From NCBI RefSeq assembly GCF_000344685.1, contig NW_006920415.1, positions 268,834-332,833 on the forward strand: a stretch of DNA of 64,000 nucleotides, read 5' to 3'. Shown here piece by piece: positions 1 to 11,800 of the stretch. The position numbers were made by a program, and so were the translations under genes. The notes beneath the pieces were generated by a model. It made no database searches, was not told the origin of the DNA, and was given only the letters and a program-made list of their open reading frames with translations. Each line of letters opens with the position of its first letter. Position 1 is the stretch's first letter. The DNA comes from Gloeophyllum trabeum ATCC 11539. Its lineage: Eukaryota > Basidiomycota > Agaricomycetes > Gloeophyllales > Gloeophyllaceae.

Positions 1-189
1 ATCGACCTCGGACAGTGTCGTCTTCGGCGCGAGGACGAGAGCGAAGAAGAGTGGATCCAGGCCAAGTGGTCACAGGACGAGACGGGCGCTATCGGATTCG
101 TGCTTCTCGGTCTAGTGCGACAGTTTGTTGGAGAGGATGTATGGAAGTATGAGAGAAGCCTCCGGTACTACCGTCCATTGGAGGAGTGA
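1..189 (+). CDS. C-terminal end of an unidentified gene (cut by window start)
   Basis: Frame 1 is open from the first base to a TGA at 187-189, giving 62 residues. They are rich in charged and aromatic residues (an acidic DESEEEW stretch, then a hydrophobic GFVLLGLV run, ending RSLRYYRPLEE). The composition is protein-like, but I recognise no family in so short a piece. The start and all upstream exons lie outside the window, so this entry may be only a last exon. The function is unknown. Confidence 0.55.
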   Translation: MDLGQCRLRREDESEEEWIQAKWSQDETGAIGFVLLGLVRQFVGEDVWKYERSLRYYRPLEE

Positions 190-771
190 CAGCAGGCCCC
201 TAGCCCTACGCGCCCTTCATGTGTAGGTTCACATCCTCCACCTCCGCATTGCAAGACATGTCTTTGTAATCTCTTGAAATATTGCAATGGACATGTACTC
301 GATGTACTATAAGGTACGCTACCAAGGCAAGGACTACTGGCGAGGACGGTCAGAGGAAGGCCTGCACAGTGTCGACACCCCAAGACTCCTGCTCTCAGCG
401 CTAGCAATGCGCCGACCCGTCCAGGCCCCCCTCCCCATTCTCATTCTGCCGTTATGTGGCGTACGGCATGTTATTCAGTGGGTGACAAGCGCCCCGAAGC
501 CAGGCAAATGTACTACTTGTGATAGCCATATCACCGCCTCTGGCTCTCTTTGACAGATGCGTGTGACCCTGGCATTACCACAGGAGATTCGCCCACCGCC
601 CGGTGACCTCCTCTGAAGCCGTATAAGCAGAGGAAGCAAGGTCTACAACATCATCGTCCTCAGCAACCAACCACTGACCGCCACTCACCTGGAACACCTT
701 TGCATCCACATACCAATAGATTGCCGGTTGGTCATCGCCATCCGCGAAAACTCGAGTCACTCACCAACGAG

Positions 772-1066
772 ATGTCCACAGAAAAAAGCGCCCTCCGTCA
801 AAGATTACCTGAACGGCATCGACGTCTCCAAGGTCACCTCGGGCCTGTGGGACCCGGCGAAGCAGTGGAACCGCCTGCACGGCGACGGCAAGTCGTCCAC
901 GGGCGGCGCGTACCACATCGAGACCATGCTCGGCAGCGACGGCGTGTACAAGGCCAAGGTCGTCGGCCCAGGGGGATCCACCGCCGTTTCCGCGAGCTGG
1001 CCCGCGGGCACGAAGCCGCCGTCGAGCGTCTCGCAAGTTATCGCGGCTCTCAAGGCAAACGCCTAG
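772..1066 (+). CDS. Small hypothetical protein of about 97 aa, frame broken at an A-run near the start
   Basis: A GC-rich open frame runs to the stop at 1064-1066 and reads like a real soluble protein (for example DYLNGIDVSKV, WDPAKQWNRLHGDG, HIETMLGSDGVYKAK). That frame has no ATG near its beginning. An ATG at 772 sits in the neighbouring frame and would join the open frame if the A6 run at 782-787 were five bases long, giving MSTEKAPSVKDY. The likely explanations are a homopolymer error or real frameshift at 782-787, or an unrecognised upstream exon. I found no convincing donor and acceptor pair for the latter. I recognise no family. The gene is compact and intronless, unlike most neighbours. 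Confidence 0.5.
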
Positions 1067-2054
1067 AAGGGTCCCCCACTGGATTTCTGTGAGTGAATCA
1101 GTACCCCACTGCCAGTTGGTGTGATGTTCAACCGCGGTACAATTTCAGCGGTGCCGTCAGTCGAACAATTTGAACTTTGAGAGAAGATGAAAGTTGGACT
1201 TCGCATGTTGTATGTTGCAATACTATGGAAGACAAACTGTCACCAAGCAAAGAAAAGCAGTGAAGATTTGAAACAGAGAGAGCCGCCAGTGGAGGGGTCT
1301 GTTGTGAGCCCAGATGGGTGGAAAACGGTCCTATAGCGAGAATTTGCTTTCAGCACTTGCTGGAGTGAAGGCTTATCTTACCTACCTACATGACTGTGGG
1401 CGAGTAGCCAATCAGAAAGAGTGCAATGAGCTACTCAATTAAAGTGTGAGGGTTCCAGGAATGTATGTGGGGAACACAGGGGATTGGAAGAGACATTTTG
1501 CAATAACCAATGTCCCAAGGCTGGACAGAACTCCTATCTAGAGCATGCTACAGGCAAAACAATAGATAAATACAGGATTTTCTATTCGGCAGACACCTAT
1601 TGGAAAAGGCTATCATGACTTGCCATGTTATTGCTGGATTCTCATCAACAAGTTGTAAGAGGGTCAAGACCTGTGAGGCTTTAACCATTACACCAAAAGG
1701 TGATATGATTGAGAACTGTTTTCTCAGCCAATCACAGGTATATATGTTAGTTATGGGAACCTAGTAAGCCCACCAGGCTTACACAAGTGTAGTGACTTGT
1801 GTGCACTAAGGCCCAGATATATCACATTCATTCCGGGCTGCCAGCTGGGGAAATGCAAATTCTCTATCATTTCACCAATATACTGTACCATTTCGACAGA
1901 ATATATTATCGTCAGGAAATCCGGGATGCAGACTTGGTCCCCGTAGTTGACCTGTGGCTATGAGGGCTCTATGTGTAAATACTGTGTGCCGGCTGTAAAG
2001 CGTTGCAAGCGTCGCTGATTCCTCTTCTTCGCAAATGCGCCTGCAGTATATATT
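1067..2054. other. Intergenic stretch, nothing recognised
   Basis: About 1 kb, AT-richer than the flanks, with no long open frame and no recognisable protein motif in any frame. It separates the small hypothetical gene from the convergent HNH-like gene and presumably holds both 3' flanks. Confidence 0.6.
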
Positions 2055-3194
2055 CTATTGAATGGTGGCAGTCCAATCACGTATGGCGTCCGAAGACCAG
2101 TACGCCGCAGCTTTACCCTCCGGTTCGTCCATGACTAGGGTTGCAGAAGAGAGAGCAGCATCACGTTTGCGAGCACCCGACACTGGGGTTGGTGAAGGCT
2201 GCTCTCGCTCAGTCCTTCTGCGTTTGGCTCGCCCAATCCGACGACGACCCGTGTGTTGACTGTTGTCATCATAATCAGGATCTCCCGGATCGTCTTCGCT
2301 CGGTTCGGACCTGAAGGACGAGTGATCTTCAGCATCCATAGGAAGTTCCGCAGTCCCGGCCGTCCACGCAGTCCATATAGCAAGGATGGTATCGAGAATG
2401 GGCCATTGAGTGACAAGAGGGACCCAGACCTCGGGCCCGAGACGCGCCATCTTACGGCCAAGCTCCACGATCGCAAATTTGGGATGGATATGTGACCGCA
2501 GTATGAGGCCGTCGAAGGGGTAAACAAAGCTTGCGAAGCTATCAGCGGTCGGAGGATGCTGTGTCTGCTGCGTGACTCCAAATGTCTTCATGTCCGAGTG
2601 GAGAGGAAGAAAACGATAAGTGTAGATATCATTCTGGGTCGGGATGTTTATGAGACACGACAGCATGAATGCTGAGAAGGTAACGTACCCCGATTGCTGG
2701 GAAATCTTCACGTACCGCCACGCGACCACGCCGCAGAGTGGCTGCATACTGGTTGACTATTTCATCTGGTGGCAACAAGGCCCAGCGATGATGATCGTGG
2801 AGGAAGTGAAGCGATGCCCCGACTAATCGGGGGCTGAGGACCAGGAAGTGCAACATACGAAGATGATACTCACGGGGGAAGATGTTATACCTTGTATCCA
2901 GATTCAGTGATCGATGCCTCATGCGCCAAAACCACTCTAAGCTTGACAACTGAAGGAGGTTGCAACAGTCACTATGATGCAAACAGCTGGGAGTTAAAGA
3001 AACTCCACCAAGGTTTCATGTGTGCTTCTCGGCAGAACATGACAGAGCTGAACTGCCCGCTCTCTAGGGCAATGCTCGACGGTACAGCGACGTCCATTAG
3101 GGTCGACTGCTTCGACGCGATGCCCGACCGCTGGTCTGGGTTGATCTAGAATCAGCCGAGAAGAGGGAGTAGTATCGGCTGCACTGCTGCTCAT
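2055..3194 (-). CDS. HNH-nuclease-like protein, four exons
   Basis: Exons on the minus strand: 3009-3194, 2874-2949, 2689-2822 and 2055-2633; introns are 59, 51 and 55 nt and all phases agree, giving about 324 residues. An early cysteine-containing stretch (RRCTVEHCPRERAVQLCH) leads into HVLPRSTHE, like the first half of an HNH fold. After the introns come NIFPLGASLHFLHDHHRWAL and later DGLILRSHIHPKFAI. The pattern Cys..Cys..H..P, then N-x-x-x-L..LH..hD, is that of the HNH-type proteins abundant in basidiomycete genomes. The tail is acidic and then basic, with an RRRIGRAKRRRTER nuclear-type patch. ATG 3194 was chosen; an in-frame ATG at 3245 would add 17 residues. Family assignment is by motif only. 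The substrate is unknown, and catalysis is uncertain because the second-half residues are degenerate. Confidence 0.7.
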
Positions 3195-3298
3195 GGCTAG
3201 CGACGTTTGTAGTGGGGAGGAGGGGAAAAACGTTAGCTCGACCATAGGCTCGATACCAGCCACTGTGACTGCAATTCAAACTCCGCTGACCACCCACC

Positions 3299-4395
3299 AG
3301 GACCCCGGCATACCGGTATATATGTTTGATCCTAGTGCGGACATAAACGGCCAATTTTGAGGCCCTATGTCGGATATTTAGGCGGACATAAAGCCCAAAA
3401 TTTCGGTCCATGTCCGGTATATCACGGCGGACACAAGGGCCTTGCCGGTCTTGGTGTCCGATCACCTGGCGGACATACCGAGTCGTCGAAGTGTCAACAT
3501 GTCACACCCAGTAGTCCTTGTACTAGGTTGAGTGGTGTCTCTTATACTTCTCAGTCAACTGTCAGCTCGTCTCGTATATATCCTGGTGCATAAGTCCGAC
3601 GTGAGGGACGAACGGCTCGGACTTATGTCGAGCCAAGCTAAGGAGGCATGGGAGACCTCCCACGCGCTGAGCACGTTTAGTACACGTGGCTTTCCCCATT
3701 CTGCTCAGCGCGTGCGCATCTCCCTTTCTGTACGCGTTCTGCTTGGCTCGACGACGGCATATTTTTCGTGCCCACCCGCCGCGTCCCTCTGTTCTGTTCC
3801 CCAGTGGGGTGGTGTAGCCCGGATCTCGTTGCGTCCCGAAGACGCCGCTTTCCGTGGCTGCGCCACCGCGCTCTGAGCCTCGGTTTCGGTTTGGCCTGGC
3901 TGCACTTCCTTCAGCCACCGCGGCATTTGCCGCTTCCGGCCCGGCGGCAGAGCCGCCCCGAACCGAGCCTCCCCCAACCCACCGGGAATCGTACCAAGCA
4001 TTGCGCTGCGTACGATTGCCGGCTTTTCACCTTTTCATTTTCCATTTCTCCATACTGACTACTTTAGCTTGGAGGTATATCCTCAGCAACGGTGAATGAA
4101 ATGCAAGCTTTGGAAACAGTGGTGGATCTTAGGAAGACTGAAATACAATATCCCGGAGTAATCATGTCACGATCTACTCGTTGCAGCGTTGGGCGTGTGC
4201 CGGTTTCGAGGTTGGATCCGTTTGGCGGACACACCGGGGGGCGCCCGAACATAGGTCACTTATGCGGACATAAACAGCCCAATTTGGGCTGACCGGATCC
4301 TAGAGGCGGACATATCCGGTCCAAATGTGTGAGGCCACAAGGGCCGAAAATCGGGCACTTAGGATCAAACATCACTACCCATATGCCGGGGTCCT
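3299..4395. mobile_element. Non-autonomous DNA transposon, hAT-like by its 8-bp duplication
   Basis: The 1,097-bp element starts AGGACCCCGGCATA and ends with its reverse complement. The terminal inverted repeat is about 38 bp and includes ATGTTTGATCCTA in both ends. It is flanked by a perfect 8-bp direct repeat CACCCACC at 3291-3298 and 4396-4403, the target-site duplication length of hAT elements. Inside both ends, short copies of GCGGACAYA occur at about 3337, 3382, 3425, 3458, 4224, 4263 and 4307, resembling subterminal transposase-binding motifs. No transposase frame is present. The centre is C-rich and contains nested inverted repeats. Confidence 0.85.
3627..3752. repeat. Nested inverted repeats inside the transposon
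   Basis: An outer pair (GTCGAGCCAAGC at 3627-3638 with its complement at 3741-3752) encloses a perfect 13-bp inner pair (CACGCGCTGAGCA at 3661-3673 with its complement at 3702-3714). The DNA or its transcript could form a two-stem hairpin of about 125 nt. Confidence 0.75.
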
Positions 4396-4403
4396 CACCC
4401 ACC

Positions 4404-5261
4404 CTCCCTTGTCTGCATCGAACGTCTGCTGTGGCCATGTCTCGCTACTGCCACTGTCCGCGTCGAAGACACATGCTACCGCTCGCACTACCATGCCCTG
4501 CCGCCGCCGTTGCCGTCACTGACCACGCGACCCGCTACGGTAAGCCTTGCTCTTTGCCTCTGCCACATTGTACATGTGTGCCAGTCCCCCCATCTACCCA
4601 ATGCACTTCATGAGTACTAGGTTTGTGATTCAGGTCTTTGTAGTATTATACTCTCACTCTGCTTAAATGTGTGCAATATATTCTGATCCATCATTACTCT
4701 GTCCTGGACTATTTCCACTCAGTACTCAGTCCAGCACACCCGCTTTTGTGGCTGAGGATGGTGTGACAGACCACACTTCAGTTTACGCCACCTTATTCCC
4801 TTGTCTGGAGTACCTCAGACTAGTCACTACATGACCCCAGATTTGTGGCAAATTCCCGATCCCCTTCCAAGAATGACTTGATGAATCGGCTGGCTGAAGC
4901 ATTATTGTCCAGGGAGCGGGAGGGCTCCAAGCTCAAGCTCCTGAAGATCTGCAATGGGTATAACCTGGAAAGAAGGATTTACAGGGCTTGGCAAGTGTTC
5001 AAAAATTGGACTGGGATGAGGGCGAGTGTATCGACGAGCAGGATGACGCGGAAGATGACGCTCGAGAGGCATCTGTCCCCCTCAGTAAGAAAGAGGCAAT
5101 GCCCACAGAACAACAATTGACGGCGTGTCACCGATAACACTGCATAAGGACCTGAACTTACGCTCCATCTATAAATGTAACTGGTAACATGGCACGAGTA
5201 AAAGAATAACACAAGGAATCCATACAGAGCACACACAGGAGATTACACACATTATTATGAC
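4404..5261. other. Intergenic; possible decayed coding remnant near 4990-5130
   Basis: No complete gene is seen. From about 4985 to 5131 one plus-strand frame reads as acidic, protein-like sequence (DEGECIDEQDDAEDDARE) up to a TAA, with no upstream ATG in that frame. This could be a remnant of a mobile-element gene, but it resembles nothing I can name. Confidence 0.4.
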
Positions 5262-6574
5262 TTACACAAAATACGGCATCGCACCCTACCACGTACATCA
5301 GCCTCCCACACTTCTAGGAATACAAAGCAAGCACTCACCATCCTCCGCGTTGCCTGGCCCTTATCCCGCTCGTTCTCCTCCGCTGCGCCAAACACAGTAA
5401 ACTCTTTCTCTCCGTCCTCGCGCACCGTCAGTATCGACGCCATGTTTCCGCAACGGTAGCAATAGTTCGGGGCTGACCACACGGTCACGAGTTGTCCGTC
5501 GAACATGTACTTGTACCCCTCCTGCACGAGCTGATGCGCGCGCGCGATGAGGGTGAGTGAGTTGACGTGGTTGAACTACCGCAGAAGTTGTTCATCGAAA
5601 ATGGCGGAGGCGGCAATAAGACACAAACCTCGCGAGTGACGCTGGCGCCGAAGAGCCAGCCCGCACCACGCGGGCTTACGGCCCAGTTGGCGATATCCTC
5701 CGGGTCGGACCACATGAGGTCTTTGTGAGACCGTTCAGTTCTAAGAAGTACGTGCCTAGGCTACGCGATACTTACCGCAGAACGCGCCCTCGTGTGGGAT
5801 TTCCTGCGCTCGCGACAGAACGCGGATCTGGTCCAGCGTCCGGATATCTGGTGAAAGGCCCCCGTGTACGCAGAGGGTCGTGCCGTCTATGATCTGAGAG
5901 ATTTTGCCGATTAATCGCAGCATGAAGGAAAGTAGGGAAGCATGGCATACGGCCGCGAGATTCAGGTAGTCGAAAACGTTACAACATGCCTTCCATACCG
6001 TCGCGCTTCCATACTTCTGTTGGCATTCGTCTACACGGTACACTAAGCTTCAATAAACAGGACAGACTTCCAGTGCCACGCGTACCGTAGAAGCCGTACA
6101 CTTGCGTTATCTGCCTGCTTTCGTGGTTCCCTCGCAGTAACGAAACCTTGTCGGGGTATCTGGGCGGACATGAGCGCGACGACCAACAGTGTAGCATCAG
6201 ATTGCAGCGGACCTGGCCTTCATGACCAGCAGTAACGAGACCGTCTCCAGACTGTAATGTCCTCGGTCCACAAAGTCGCCCTACTAAACGTCCTTGAGCA
6301 CTCCCCTCTCTTCCAGCGGGGTAAAGATCAGACATGCCATGAAGATGTAGCTCGTATCCGGTGGCTTTCCGCCTTTCCTGAGGAGCTCGAGCAGGTCCCA
6401 GAACTGCCCGTGGATGTCGCCGCATATCGTCACCGGACTTGAGACGGGCTGGATGTTCGACTCTTCGATGAGTATCGTGCGCACACGGTCGCAGAGCAGC
6501 TTCATCTCTGGTTCTGGGAGGTATTGGCACTCCATAAGTTGTGCGAGCCATTTGTCGGGATCGAAACGGACCAT
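5262..6574 (-). CDS. PPG1: Ser/Thr protein phosphatase catalytic subunit, Ppg1/PP2A-like
   Basis: Eight exons: 6338-6574, 6213-6280, 6086-6159, 5951-6030, 5776-5893, 5629-5720, 5339-5575 and 5262-5285, encoding 309 residues, the normal PP2A-family length. The metallophosphatase motifs are in order: GDIHGQ, then GDFVDRG across intron 1, [44 protein letters not shown] and [12 protein letters not shown]. The residues around [13 protein letters not shown] and the [15 protein letters not shown] region favour Ppg1 over PP2A itself. The last 24-nt exon supplies the C-terminal PYFV, close to the PYFL-type tail that is carboxymethylated in this family. Intron 1 has a GC donor (ATG|GCATGT). The start is the ATG at 6574; a non-coding exon upstream is possible, since a CTGCAG lies just before it. 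Confidence 0.93.
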
Positions 6575-6861
6575 CCTGCAGAATGGAGAAAGCAGTTCAG
6601 AAGAGGTGAAGTCAAGAAGCAATCATTACAAAGTGGCTATAGTCGACTACAGTATAGAATTCACACGGTCACAAACCAAATCAAGACTTCCTCTTTCACG
6701 AGCCTTATATCATGGTCAGGATGCGCACTGGACCTATGGGAGGACACCTAAATGACAGACACAAATCGGTCGGTCACGGAGCATGACCCGCTGGAGTCAC
6801 ACGGAAGCTCAAGGTCATACACAATATCACAGTTTAACGGCTGTTCGAGCAGCGCTGCGAG

Positions 6862-6869
6862 TATAAAAA
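6862..6869 (+). promoter_or_regulatory. TATA box upstream of the acyltransferase gene
   Basis: TATAAAAA lies 156 bp before the acyltransferase ATG at 7018, in the 443-bp region between divergent genes. Its strong match to the consensus suggests a regulated gene. The distance leaves room for a 5' leader of about 120 nt, possibly with a leader intron. Confidence 0.5.
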
Positions 6870-7017
6870 GGCACGCAGGGACGAAGAAGTTCCCCAGCTA
6901 ACAAGGTTCTTTCTAGCCGCACTAACGGATAGGTGAGTTGTTGCAGTCATGTGGTAACCCCTAGCGTTCTGATTTAACGTCCACTGGCAGTGGTACCCGT
7001 GAGATCTCGTCTTCGCT

Positions 7018-8642
7018 ATGGCGGATGTCGACTCAGAAACCCAGAAACTAGGAGTACGCACAGTATCGCGCAGCCGCGTCTTTGCCAACTTGGGTTCGGC
7101 ACAAAATCCGACCACAACCTATCTCTCCATCTTAGATGCCACAGTGGCTAACCACGCCCGCACGGCAGCAATCTGGGTCTACAGGCCTCACGAGGAGCTG
7201 TCTCTGAAACGACTCATCTTGTCCCTCCGAGAGACACTCAAGCTCTATCCGCATTTTAGCGGAGAGCTAGGGTTCGTAGAGGACGTCGATTCACGGGACC
7301 ATGCTCGCCGCTTCCGCCGCCTGCAAGTGAAATATGGGTTCCCTACCGATCCCGGTGTTGAGGCTATTGTCGCCAAGTCAGAACAAGCTCTGTCCTCCAT
7401 ACTTCCCGCCCCGGGATGGCAGGACGTATGGGACGCGAGTCAGCTGCCGGTGGAGGCGTTTATCCCGACTGTTCCCTTGCCCCCAAGCGTAACGGGACAA
7501 CCTGCCATGTACGTGCAACTAACGACCTTTCCAGACGCACTCGCCGTCGGAGTGCAGCTCGCACACGGCATTGCCGACGCGCACACGCTTGGTCAGTTCA
7601 TGCATAACTGGTCCCGTATTCACCGACGACTGCCCATCGCGGTCTCACCTCTATTCAATCCCGCCCTGTTGGACAGAGCTGCCGCAGGGGACATCGACGA
7701 CGAGCGGCCTGACGGCACCCTCCTGAAAGCGTCCCTAGAACTTCCTATGCGCCGATACGATTACTGGGCATCTGCAGACGGGTGTCCCGCTTACATGGCG
7801 AGCGCCACCCGCGTACCGGAGGAACTCGACGCGCAGACGATCATGCCGCTTGGCACCCCTGCGCCCTGGCGGGAATGGGATCCCACTGCCCTGGTAGGGC
7901 AGACGATTCTGCACTTCACTGCCGACGAGGTCCATCGCATCTGGCTGGAGGCGACCTCCCAATCTTCGAGCATGCGGCTCAGCCACTTAGATACACTTAT
8001 CGCATTGCTCTGGGTCCTCATTAACAGAGCACGCGGCCTCTCCTCCTCCGAACATCCCGTATACCTCATCAACACCCTCGGCATGCGGGGCCGCCTCGTC
8101 CCCGACAACTTCGTCGGCTCACCTCTGATCCTAGGTAGCGCAACCGCACTCGGACGAGACGCATCCTCGATAGAGAACCTCTCGCAAGTCGCAGAATCCA
8201 TCCGCGCCGTTGTCAACCGCTTCACACCGGAAGCTATCGGGGCCCTGTTGCATGACATGGCGTTCGATGACATGCCGCAGCGGATCTGGCACGCCTTCCT
8301 GGGAAAACAGCATCTCATTCTCACTTCCTGGTTGCGCATAGGCATCTACGACGTCCAGTTCGTCGAGGGCGAGAATCCCAAGTTCGCAACGTCGGTGATG
8401 CCAGTGGTGGATGGTGTCATACAGATCCTGGAGGCAGGGCCTACAAGAGACTCGGAAGAGCAAGTCAAGGGTCGTAAAGCCGGTGATTGGTGGGATTGTG
8501 GAGTGAATGTATTCCTTATGCTGAATGCTTCGGCTACGGATGTTTTGTTGAAAGATCCCCTTCTGCGGAAATATCGTGGTAAGTACCGCACGCGCCGTGT
8601 GGCATTACTTCTACCCAATATTCATGAACTCCTTCAGAGTGA
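7018..8642 (+). CDS. BAHD-like acyltransferase (transferase family)
   Basis: The frame is open and uninterrupted from ATG 7018. A GT..AG intron at 8579-8637 (donor GTAAGTA, acceptor CTTCAG) makes the protein end KYRE after 521 residues. Without splicing the frame would run to 8790 with a low-quality tail, so the spliced form is preferred. The active-site HxxxD motif is seen as HGIAD at residues 183-187. The C-terminal structural motif, DFGWG in plants, appears as the divergent DVQFVEG near residue 445. Such enzymes move an acyl group from an acyl-CoA to an alcohol or amine; fungal members act in specialised metabolism and detoxification. The substrate cannot be told. It is divergent from the phosphatase gene and convergent with the subtilase, whose 3' end is about 200 bp away. 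Confidence 0.88.
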
Positions 8643-8846
8643 TGGAGAATACTGCCTCGATACACTATATTACCTGTACACCAAGGGGAAACAAGTTGAG
8701 TCTCACCGACTTACGATTATAGGGTACCATAGGTCAGGGACAGTTAAACCAAAGAGGAGAGACAGGCTTTTTTCGAGTCTGGATTCCTGACTCGTAATGG
8801 AGGTCCTTAAGAGGCGCAGATGGATTGTGTGACAAGAACAAGTACG

Positions 8847-11800
8847 TTACGCAGGAACTACACTGAAAGAAGGGCTCAACCAAGTCTCATAGTCGCCCTC
8901 CTCAGCAGGGTTCCCAGTCACCTTCAAAGCCCTCAGCAGGACCTTATACTCTCCTGCGGCTATCTTGGTACCATTCACGAAAGAGTCAGTGAACTGAAAG
9001 ACGTTGTAGCCATTGTCATCGATAGTCTAAACAGGGAAAACGAACGAATCACTTCAGACTAGGAATGCACGCACGGCAATCAAACTCACAGATGCATCCG
9101 AATTTCGCGGGACGTAGTCGTATTCGGCGAGTGTGCCCACAATAGGTACTTTGTCATAGGAGTTGGATGGCTTCTGCGGCCACCACCAGTTCCACCAGTT
9201 GCGCTTGCTCAAAGTAGCCGACACCGTCGAGGCCTTCTCGACTAGGTCGACTCGTACATGTGCGGACCCGAAAGCAAACCTGCAATCATCGATGTCAGTG
9301 AGACAGAGACATGAATAAAACAGGACGCGGACCTATACAGAAGGGACGGAACGTCATCTCCCACCAAAGTATAATTGGTGCTATTTCCCTGAACATCACC
9401 CGAGGCATCCAAAAGCGCAGGTATCTTTACTCCGAAATACTCATCGGTGTTGTCGACGACGGCTTTGTCCTTAAGAGATGCGGCCACACCGAGATACGCC
9501 ACCCGCAACGTCTCACCAAGGCCGGCGATCTCGATGAAACCTGAATACACAGGGTACGTGGAGGCGTCGACTCCCTGCGGGGGCTTGAACCACACGAGGA
9601 TTGGGACACTGACGCCGGGCAGTACGGTCACTTTGTTCAAGCTGAAGGTAACCTGTGCATAGTCAGCGGTGAGCGGGACAGGACCGTCCGCGGCGAATAT
9701 GCTTCCCTGTAACGACGATAGTCAGCACTCATCCTCGTAAATGAAGTCCATGGTCCCACAGATTGTACAGAAGCCGCTGTTCCAGCCGGGACATGCGAGA
9801 TCTTGTATGTCACAGCCTTAGATCCCGTATTCTGGATATTGAAGGTTTTACTACCGCAGCAATATCAGCCGCGAAGTCATCTCAATCACCATAAAGGCAC
9901 TCACAAGCCCTCAAAGTGTGCTGTATCATTCAACGTCAGCTGTCCTGGGGATACGACAGTGGTCGTGCCGATTGCCCTGTCCACCTGGATCAGCCCAGCG
10001 CCCTGCTGGGAGACCGTCTGAAGCGGATCGCCATCTGTCTTGCTCGATGCGACGGCCGACGCGGTGGTCTGGAACAGGTTCCGAATGGACTTAGCAACAG
10101 ATTTGCCTTTCGCTTGGAGAATAAGCGCGGCGCTGCCCGCAGTGAAGGGCGTAGCCATCGAGGTACCCGATTCGACGCCGTAGGAGCCGAGCGCGATGGG
10201 CAGGGTGGAGAGAATGTTACCTCCCGGCGCCGCTACAGCAGGCTTGAAGTACATGTCGTACGAAGGCCTTCGAAGCTTGATTAGCGAGGACTGAACGGGA
10301 GATGTGGCTATTGCACAAACCCGTAGCTCGAGAAGTCCGAAACCAATCCTCCAGATACGTCATCGGGGTAGTTCCATGCTGATCCCGACTGAGGGAAGGA
10401 GATAGTGATGTTGGCCTTAGCAGCGAATTGGTTGACAAGCTGGAGTCATGAGATAAGTCAAGTCCTCGAGGATGATGTTGAGATACGCACGAAAGTGCCA
10501 TCTGTCTCCGAGATGAGTGCAGCGGTATAATCCCCGACCGAAATAGCTGAAAAGCTTCCGCCGTTGCTATAGCACGCTGCTCAACCCGTCTGTGCGAATT
10601 GTGGTGATTGAGGAAGCTTACTTATAGATCAAGAACGTATTGGCGCCCTTAGCAGCTGCGTTCTGCAGCTTAGTCACCTATGCGACGCCAGGACATCAGA
10701 ACCGGAGCACAATACTACACTCACGCTACCTGGCTGAACTTACGAAAGTGCAGGTTCCGCGCTTGATAACAACGACATAGCCGCTCAGGTCAGGCGTGTC
10801 GTTGGGAAGAGCGTTGCATGCATCGTCAGCGACAGTGGTGTCCGTCGAGGTAGCGTAGATCGGACGGCTTCCAGTAACGTTGAGCGGCAGTGCCTCCAGG
10901 TAGGGCTATGGCAGTGACGATTTAGGAATACTCAATTCTAATAAAAGCGGTGAGACTCACAATAGGCGCATGCTCAACGCCTTGCACAGTCGCGTTCTGC
11001 ACTGGAATCGCGATGCTACAATAAATTCATGTCAATATTGGGCTCACCATTCTCCAAAAAACGTCAAACACGCACTTGTTGACACTAGCCACGGAGATGA
11101 CATCCACCCCAGTCCCAGGGCTGGAAGCGTACCAGCTCCCATACGCACCGTCGTTTCCAGCAGCGATGGTAACCACCCTTCCCTGGTCTGCGATCCTGCT
11201 CGCGACGACGGAGGAGGAGGACTCGGTCCAGCCCTCGACGCCACCCAGGGAAAGGGTCAGGATGTCCATACCGTCACTATAGCCACGCAGGAGAGCGTCA
11301 ATGATAACTGCAAGTGAGGTAATGAGAGCCGGGGAGGGAAAGGTGGGAGGAGCACACACTGTCGTCGCTAACGAAGCCGCTGCAGCCAAACACCCTGTAG
11401 GATGCGATGGAAGAGCCGTATGCGACGCCGCTGATACCGAAGTCGTTTCCTGGGTTGGCGCCGATGATGCCCTGGAGCGTTATCAGTCTCGACAAGTTAC
11501 AACCAACGTGAGTTCACGCGCGTACTGCTACGTGAGTTCCATGCCCTGGACAACAAAAACGTATAGTTCCGTTACATACGGAAGACCACAAAAAGACCAA
11601 AAAAAACGGACCGTTGCAGCTAGAGAATTACGGTGTGTCAGCACGCCAGTCCGGACAGGCCTTCGTGAACCATACTTACTTGTCAAGAGGGTCATCATCA
11701 GGAGCAGGGTTGTTGGACCCTACATGCCCCAATAAACTCAAAGCTCTAAGAGGACGAGTTTCAACTCACCGGTATAATCATCACCCACGAAATCGTACCC

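Noticed and set aside
575..760. Minus-strand frame with protein-like composition opposite the small hypothetical gene
   Set aside because: It begins with GTG rather than ATG, is short, matches nothing I know and overlaps the likely promoter of the plus-strand gene.
3755..4060. Possible RNA gene in the C-rich centre of the transposon
   Set aside because: No tRNA-like A and B boxes or cloverleaf could be drawn, and the open frames there are low-complexity shadows.
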